From: CAYVIB01 sp964451365 | Lineage (GTDB): Bacteria; Pseudomonadota; Gammaproteobacteria; Pseudomonadales; Cellvibrionaceae | NCBI GenBank assembly: GCA_964451365.1 | Contig: CAYVIB010000031.1 | Span: forward strand, 1-64,000 | Length of the DNA: 64,000 nucleotides | Reading direction: 5' to 3' | Notes under the pieces: model-generated | Database searches by the model: none | What the model was told of the DNA's origin: nothing | The model's input: only the letters and a program-made list of their open reading frames with translations | Made by a program: the position numbers and the translations under genes | Shown here: positions 59,934-64,000 of the stretch, piece by piece | Position numbering within the stretch: position 1 is the stretch's first letter | How the letters are laid out: each line of letters opens with the position of its first letter

Positions 59934-61394
59934 TTAAAGCAGCCTTTCTTTAATAGGCGTTAGTTTCAGTATCCGGTCCGGCTGATTGAGTACGACATAA
60001 ATCGCGCCGTCGGGTCCGGTAGTGGTTTCCCGCAGTTGGCCGTGGCCCTTGAGAATAATTTCCTCGTGCATAATTTTATGTCCGTCCACATCGAGCAGGC
60101 GGAGTTCTTCGAATTTCAGCGAGCTCAGTAACAACTTGCCTTTCCAGCGCGGGAATAAGTCATGGTTGTAAAAGGACAGCCCGGACACCGCAATGGAAGG
60201 CCGGTAATAGCGTACCGGTTGTTGCATGTCTTTGTGACGACGATTGGGTGTCAATACGGTACCGTCGTAATTGATGCCGTAGGAAATGCTCGGCCAGCCA
60301 TAGTTTTTTCCCGCCAGGATCACATTGATCTCATCCCCACCCTTGGGACCGTGCTCGGCTGCCCAGATGTCGCCGGTGTCGGGATGCATTGCCATTCCCT
60401 GTGGGTTGCGGTGACCGTGGGAATAGATGGTGGCGAGGGCGTGTTTGTTGGTTGAAAACGGGTTCGACGGCGGAATCCTTCCATCCTTGTGAACGCGGTG
60501 AATTTTTCCATTTGGCAATCCCAGGTTCTGCGCATCCTCGCGCGAGTATCGGTCGCCAACGGAAACATAAAGCAAACCGTTTTTATCGAACACAACGCGA
60601 CAGCCATAGTGATAGGGGGCGGTTGAAGCGTAGGTATCGTGCGGCGCCTCGAAGACGGTTTCCTCATCGATCCACCGGTGGTTTTTTATGCGGCCGCGCA
60701 CTACGCGTGCCATGCTTAAATTTTTCCCGTCGTCCGTGGCGTGGTCCAGGACGTGACTGTAGGAAAGGTAGATCCATCCGTTCTCGGCGTGGTTGGGGTC
60801 GACGGTGACATCCAGCAGTCCGCCCTGAATGTATTTTTCCTGGCGCAGGGCTGGCGAGATAAACGGTGTGTCCCGTATTGGCTCTTCCAGTAACTTACCG
60901 TTTTTCACCATCCGAAGATTGCCATCGCGTTCGGTGACAAGCGCGGTGTTTTTATCGATAAAGTCGATTGCCCAGGGCGTCGCCAGGTTCTTTGCGAAAA
61001 CCTCGATTTTTACCGAGTAGTCCAGTGTTTCCAGCGTGCCGGGTAATTCCGGTTCGGGCGCGTTTGCCGAAGCGGCGGTGCTGCCGGCCTGCTCGATGTA
61101 AGTCACCACCTGGTTGATTTCCTCGCCGGAAAGTACCACGCCAAACGCGGGCATGCCTTTGTCGGGCACACCGTTTTGAATTGTTTTGGCAATGCTGGCC
61201 CGGTCACCACCGTGTAGCCACTCCTCGTCGAGCAGGTCGGGACCACGCGCGCCGCGCAGGTCGCCACCATGGCACGATGCACACAGGGCGTTGTAAACCG
61301 TCTCGCCTTTGCTTGCGGCGCTGGCGGGAAAAGAGGCCAGGCATAAGGTGGAAAAAAGGGCTGAAAATAAAACGTTCGGTTTAAAGTTTTTCAT
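59934..61394 (-). CDS. Cytochrome c/sorbosone-type sugar dehydrogenase fusion
   Basis: A 486-residue periplasmic enzyme. A signal peptide (ending near A-S-A, 26) precedes a cytochrome c domain (C-A-S-C-H, Cys 38, Cys 41, His 42, with M-P-A-F-G later). From about 130 there is a glucose/sorbosone dehydrogenase propeller (W-A-I-D-F-I-D, H-R-N-P-Q-G-M-A, E-H-G-P-K-G-G-D-E-I-N). This family binds PQQ and oxidises aldoses, giving electrons to the attached heme. The fusion makes it a self-contained respiratory sugar dehydrogenase. Next on the strand is ThuA. Confidence 0.93.
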   Translation of the reverse strand: MKNFKPNVLFSALFSTLCLASFPASAASKGETVYNALCASCHGGDLRGARGPDLLDEEWLHGGDRASIAKTIQNGVPDKGMPAFGVVLSGEEINQVVTYIEQAGSTAASANAPEPELPGTLETLDYSVKIEVFAKNLATPWAIDFIDKNTALVTERDGNLRMVKNGKLLEEPIRDTPFISPALRQEKYIQGGLLDVTVDPNHAENGWIYLSYSHVLDHATDDGKNLSMARVVRGRIKNHRWIDEETVFEAPHDTYASTAPYHYGCRVVFDKNGLLYVSVGDRYSREDAQNLGLPNGKIHRVHKDGRIPPSNPFSTNKHALATIYSHGHRNPQGMAMHPDTGDIWAAEHGPKGGDEINVILAGKNYGWPSISYGINYDGTVLTPNRRHKDMQQPVRYYRPSIAVSGLSFYNHDLFPRWKGKLLLSSLKFEELRLLDVDGHKIMHEEIILKGHGQLRETTTGPDGAIYVVLNQPDRILKLTPIKERLL

Positions 61395-61551
61395 ATCTCA
61401 ACTCTGGCTAACTATATATGGGGCTAAAAATATACGGGGCTAAAAATACACAAGGGCTAAACAAACACGGCTAAACGGTGCCAGAGCCGGACCGGGAAGG
61501 CTTGTAAAAATGCGCAGTTGGGGATTATTTGCTAAGAGCTGGTATTAAGGG

Positions 61552-62394
61552 TTACCCGAGGTAGGAGAGGCTGTTTTCGTCCAGGAAAAACCGGTTGAGC
61601 GGCAGTTGGCTTTCCCGGTACCGCGTGGGGGTGATACCGGCATAAGCCTTGAAGTCGTGATTGAAATGCGCCTGGTCGTAATAGCCGGAAAGCATTGCTA
61701 CATCGGTCAGTGCCAGGTTTGCATCGTGCAGGAATCTGAAGCTGGTCTGGAAGCGTATCATGCGCAGCAATTGCTTTGGCGAAAGGCCGACAAAGTCCCT
61801 GAACAGGGTTTGCAGGCGCCGGTGCCCGATTCCCAGTTGTTGCCGAAGTGTATCGATATTCAGCTCATCCTGGTCCTCGAGCAGGATTCGGACCGCCCGG
61901 TCGACCAGTTGGTAGGATTTGCTTGCGGCTTTTTTTTCCGCCAGCGCCAGGCGGAAATACCGGTTGGCGAAATCGACAAATGTTTCGAAGTCCGACGTGG
62001 AGAAAATCCGGTCGAGCAGGGGGGCGGCATCGAGGTTCAGGACATCATTAACAGGGATACTCTGGTCTCGAAGGTCGTGAATGGGCTCACGGGTAAAGAC
62101 GGAAAAACCATGCGGGTAAAACTTGATGCCGAAATAGCACTGTTCCCCATTGGTTTCAATGTCGTAATAGCGGGTCATCTGGCCGATCAATTCAGCGTTC
62201 GGGTTGCGGCTGTAGCCGCCAGGGGAGTCGCTGCGCATGACGGTGCTGTTGATATTGAAGACAACTTCCTGGCAACCGTCGGGGTAGGTCCTGTCCCGTA
62301 TGGGCACGCCCGGCTCTCCCCGAATCATCCAATAGCTGGCGATGTAGGGACGCAGGGCGGCGGCTGGAGCGATTTCTCGAAATTGCATGGGCAT
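61552..62394 (-). CDS. AraC family transcriptional regulator
   Basis: A 280-residue regulator. ATG 62,394 is preferred because GGAG precedes it by six bases. The N-terminal domain (M-P-M-Q-F-R-E-I-A-P-A-A-A-L-R-P-Y) is the AraC type with an unknown effector (DUF6597-like). The HTH pair lies near 185-275 (L-G-I-G-H-R-R-L-Q-T-L-F-R and A-M-L-S-G-Y-Y-D-Q-A-H-F-N-H-D-F-K). It is monocistronic and divergent from the GFA gene. Confidence 0.9.
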   Translation of the reverse strand: MPMQFREIAPAAALRPYIASYWMIRGEPGVPIRDRTYPDGCQEVVFNINSTVMRSDSPGGYSRNPNAELIGQMTRYYDIETNGEQCYFGIKFYPHGFSVFTREPIHDLRDQSIPVNDVLNLDAAPLLDRIFSTSDFETFVDFANRYFRLALAEKKAASKSYQLVDRAVRILLEDQDELNIDTLRQQLGIGHRRLQTLFRDFVGLSPKQLLRMIRFQTSFRFLHDANLALTDVAMLSGYYDQAHFNHDFKAYAGITPTRYRESQLPLNRFFLDENSLSYLG

Positions 62395-62503
62395 ATCATA
62401 CTCCAGGGGCAATCTTCCCGTACATAAGTGACAGTGGCTGTCAGTAGCGGCGGGTTACCATGATGTCCGTGTTTTTTACCAGGGACCATTTCGGGAGTCA
62501 TCC

Positions 62504-62908
62504 ATGAAGAAAACCTACCACGGTAGCTGCCACTGCGGTGCGATAACGTACGAAGCCGACATAGACCTAAGTCAGGGCACCAACAAGTGCAATTGCTCAA
62601 TCTGTGCCAAAACCCGTAATTGGTGCGCCATCATCAAACCGGAGGAATTCCGCCTGCTGTCGGGGCAGGACAGCGTTGGCGACTATCAATTCAATACCCA
62701 AAATAATCATCACTATTTTTGCAAACGCTGCGGTGTGCGCCCCTTCGGCCGGGGTAATGTTAAGGAGATTGGTGGCGACTATGTCTCCATTATGCTGTCG
62801 ACACTGGATAATGCGAGCCCGGTGGAGTTAGTGGAGCCGCCAATAAAGTATGCCAACGGAAGGGATAACAGCTGGTGGACGGAGCCGGAGGAAATCCGGC
62901 ATCTTTAG
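62504..62908 (+). CDS. GFA family protein (glutathione-dependent formaldehyde-activating-like)
   Basis: A 134-residue protein with the GFA zinc motifs: G-S-C-H-C-G-A-I-T-Y, C-N-C-S-I-C-A-K-T and Y-F-C-K-R-C-G-V-R-P-F. It binds zinc through these cysteines. The family was named for formaldehyde activation but members have diverse, mostly unknown functions. It is divergent from the AraC gene at 62,394, which may control it. Its stop codon overlaps a repeat fragment (AGGGCCTGTTAACAG). Confidence 0.9.
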   Translation: MKKTYHGSCHCGAITYEADIDLSQGTNKCNCSICAKTRNWCAIIKPEEFRLLSGQDSVGDYQFNTQNNHHYFCKRCGVRPFGRGNVKEIGGDYVSIMLSTLDNASPVELVEPPIKYANGRDNSWWTEPEEIRHL

Positions 62909-63133
62909 GGCCTGTTAACAGTAATTCGGTTATCACTGCTGGAGGCCATTTTTTGTCCGGCAAGCGGTACGCCGCGCGGACAGAAGGAGCGTAGTGTAGT
63001 CATTCTGCATAAGCGACTGATAACGCCGACAAAAAATCAGCGGGAAGCGCGTCTTTCAACCTGTATGTGCTTGATTGATTTCAGGGAGTGTTGGACACGG
63101 GCGGGAAAGCGGCCAAATTCGGTCACTCATTTG
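62909..63133. other. Intergenic with partial palindrome fragment
   Basis: Starts within a partial copy of the 10,384 palindrome (62,907-62,921). Nothing else is recognised up to the GH51 terminator. Confidence 0.4.
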
Positions 63134-63172
63134 CAAAAAAAAAGCTGGGGTCCGATTCCGGCACCCCAGCTT
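63134..63172 (-). terminator. Terminator of the GH51 gene
   Basis: On the minus strand AAGCTGGGG, a 13-base loop and CCCCAGCTT form a 9-bp stem, followed by T9 (the A-run 63,135-63,143). It lies 19 bases after the GH51 stop codon. Confidence 0.9.
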
Positions 63173-63190
63173 CGAGAGCGAAAACACTAC

Positions 63191-64000
63191 TTAATAAAGT
63201 TCAACCACCACCACGGATTTTGCCGGCAAGTCCAAAACCAATTTACCGTCTTTGGCTTTCGCGGAATATTTTTCCGGCTTGATGTTGTTGGGCTTGTCAA
63301 AGGTGTTATGCGCGTCCATTTTTTCCGCCGTTAACACCTGTCCTTTCGCGCCTTTAACTTTTTCGTCCATATCGATTTCCAAATTGGCGCTCTCGTGAGG
63401 ATTCAGGTTGGCGAGCGACAGCCAGATCTTGCCATCCTTGCCCCTGGCGGCGGATACGCTGATGCCGGGTACGGAGTCGCCGTCGAATTTGTACCGTGGC
63501 AAATTATCAATATCCGAATTCAGTGCGGTCGCGCCTTGGAAAGGAATATGCATTTTGAACGTGTGGTAGGTGGGCGTCAGCAGCATTTTTTCCTTGTCGG
63601 TAAGAATCATCGCCTGCAACACATTGATCATCTGTGCAATGTTGGTCAGGCGCACACGCTCGGCATATTTATGGAACATGTTGAAGTTGACCGCCGCAAC
63701 CAGTGCGTCCCGCAGGCTGTTTTGCTGATACAGGAAACCGGGGTTCTCGCCTTCCTCCACATCGTACCAGGTGCCCCACTCATCCATGAAAAAGCCGATT
63801 CTTTTTTCCGGGTCGTGCTTGTCCAGTATCGCAATGTTTTCTTTCAGGTAATCGTCCAGCAGCAAGGTTTGTTTGAACGTGGAAAACCATTCACTTTCCG
63901 GAAAACCCAGCGCCTTGCCTTTCACGTCCCACTTGCCCGTTGGCCGGGTGTAGTAGTGGTGGCTTATGGCGTCCAGGCGGAAGCTCCAGTTGGGCTCGAT
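63191..64000 (-). CDS. GH51 alpha-L-arabinofuranosidase (3' part; continues past the window)
   Basis: The reading frame runs open to the window edge (64,000), so only the C-terminal about 270 residues are seen. Near the edge I-S-H-H-Y-Y-T-R-P matches the GH51 strand bearing the active-site region. F-F-M-D-E-W-G-T-W-Y carries the catalytic nucleophile Glu, and the following N-I-A-Q-M-I-N-V-L-Q-A-M-I-L-T and T-P-T-Y-H-T-F-K-M-H-I-P are family-typical. From about residue 150 of the visible part the C-terminal beta-sandwich follows. GH51 enzymes remove L-arabinose side chains from arabinoxylan and arabinan. No signal peptide can be judged because the N-terminus is missing. Confidence 0.93.
   Translation of the reverse strand: MEPNWSFRLDAISHHYYTRPTGKWDVKGKALGFPESEWFSTFKQTLLLDDYLKENIAILDKHDPEKRIGFFMDEWGTWYDVEEGENPGFLYQQNSLRDALVAAVNFNMFHKYAERVRLTNIAQMINVLQAMILTDKEKMLLTPTYHTFKMHIPFQGATALNSDIDNLPRYKFDGDSVPGISVSAARGKDGKIWLSLANLNPHESANLEIDMDEKVKGAKGQVLTAEKMDAHNTFDKPNNIKPEKYSAKAKDGKLVLDLPAKSVVVVELY

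Noticed and set aside
1..64000. tRNA, rRNA and CRISPR loci
   Set aside because: No cloverleaf-like T-loop pattern, conserved rRNA stretch or regularly spaced identical repeat was seen on either strand.

Overview
The window looks like a chromosomal stretch of a carbohydrate-degrading gammaproteobacterium of the Cellvibrionaceae type (Cellvibrio, Teredinibacter, Saccharophagus). The main evidence is a 1,289-residue secreted pectate lyase whose modules are joined by four long polyserine linkers and include a CBM10-like module. Lipoprotein or secreted GH11, GH8, GH51 and esterase genes support this. There is no rRNA, tRNA, prophage, CRISPR array or intact insertion sequence that I can see. A run of 100 Ns (47400-47499) shows this is a draft scaffold.

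Layout. 1-8,400: small lipoproteins and unknowns, a glutathione S-transferase, an Asn-rich lipoprotein, a GH11 xylanase lipoprotein and a Fic-domain protein with a striking operator-like array upstream. 8,480-17,500: LysR/DoxX divergent pair, a CYP152-type P450, a small acidic repeat lipoprotein, surE, a lipid kinase, DedA and other envelope proteins. 17,500-27,600: a plant-sugar block with the double pectate lyase, an NCS1-type transporter, an FGGY sugar kinase and an S9 peptidase. 27,600-31,300: a decayed zone with dispersed repeats, a LuxR remnant, a frameshifted lipoprotein, a broken MORN/coiled-coil gene and an orphan antitoxin-like gene. 31,400-35,000: a radical SAM protein and a three-gene envelope-stress operon. 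35,260-41,340: a tightly packed minus-strand operon encoding a flavin-dependent halogenase, a PvcA/IsnA-type isocyanide synthase, a PvcB/IsnB-type Fe(II)/2-oxoglutarate oxygenase, a HAD phosphatase, a small secreted protein and a group D flavin monooxygenase-like protein. 41,870-47,240: unknown protein, OBAP-family lipoprotein, two ferritin-like proteins, an SDR and a DUF2267 protein. 47,550-64,000: GH8, YihY, a cardiolipin-synthase-like protein, a membrane-bound AraC regulator, SMP-30, a sialate-O-acetylesterase-like esterase, an AEC transporter, ThuA, a cytochrome c/sugar dehydrogenase, an AraC regulator, a GFA protein and the 3' part of a GH51 arabinofuranosidase.

The most exciting element is the halogenase/isocyanide operon. 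Chemistry is expected to start from an aromatic amino acid (probably tyrosine), convert its amine to an isonitrile, oxidise or decarboxylate it to a vinyl isonitrile, and decorate it by halogenation and flavin-dependent oxidation. The product is not predictable from sequence alone. The second most distinctive element is the Fic gene, preceded by four copies of an 8-bp motif at exact 20-bp steps in alternating orientation.

Plant-wall genes (GH11, GH8 exo-oligoxylanase, GH51, acetylesterase, PL1) fit one lifestyle: secreted or outer-membrane-anchored enzymes cut xylan, arabinan and pectin, and cytoplasmic kinases and transporters use the sugars. All calls rest on reading motifs by eye; no database search was possible.
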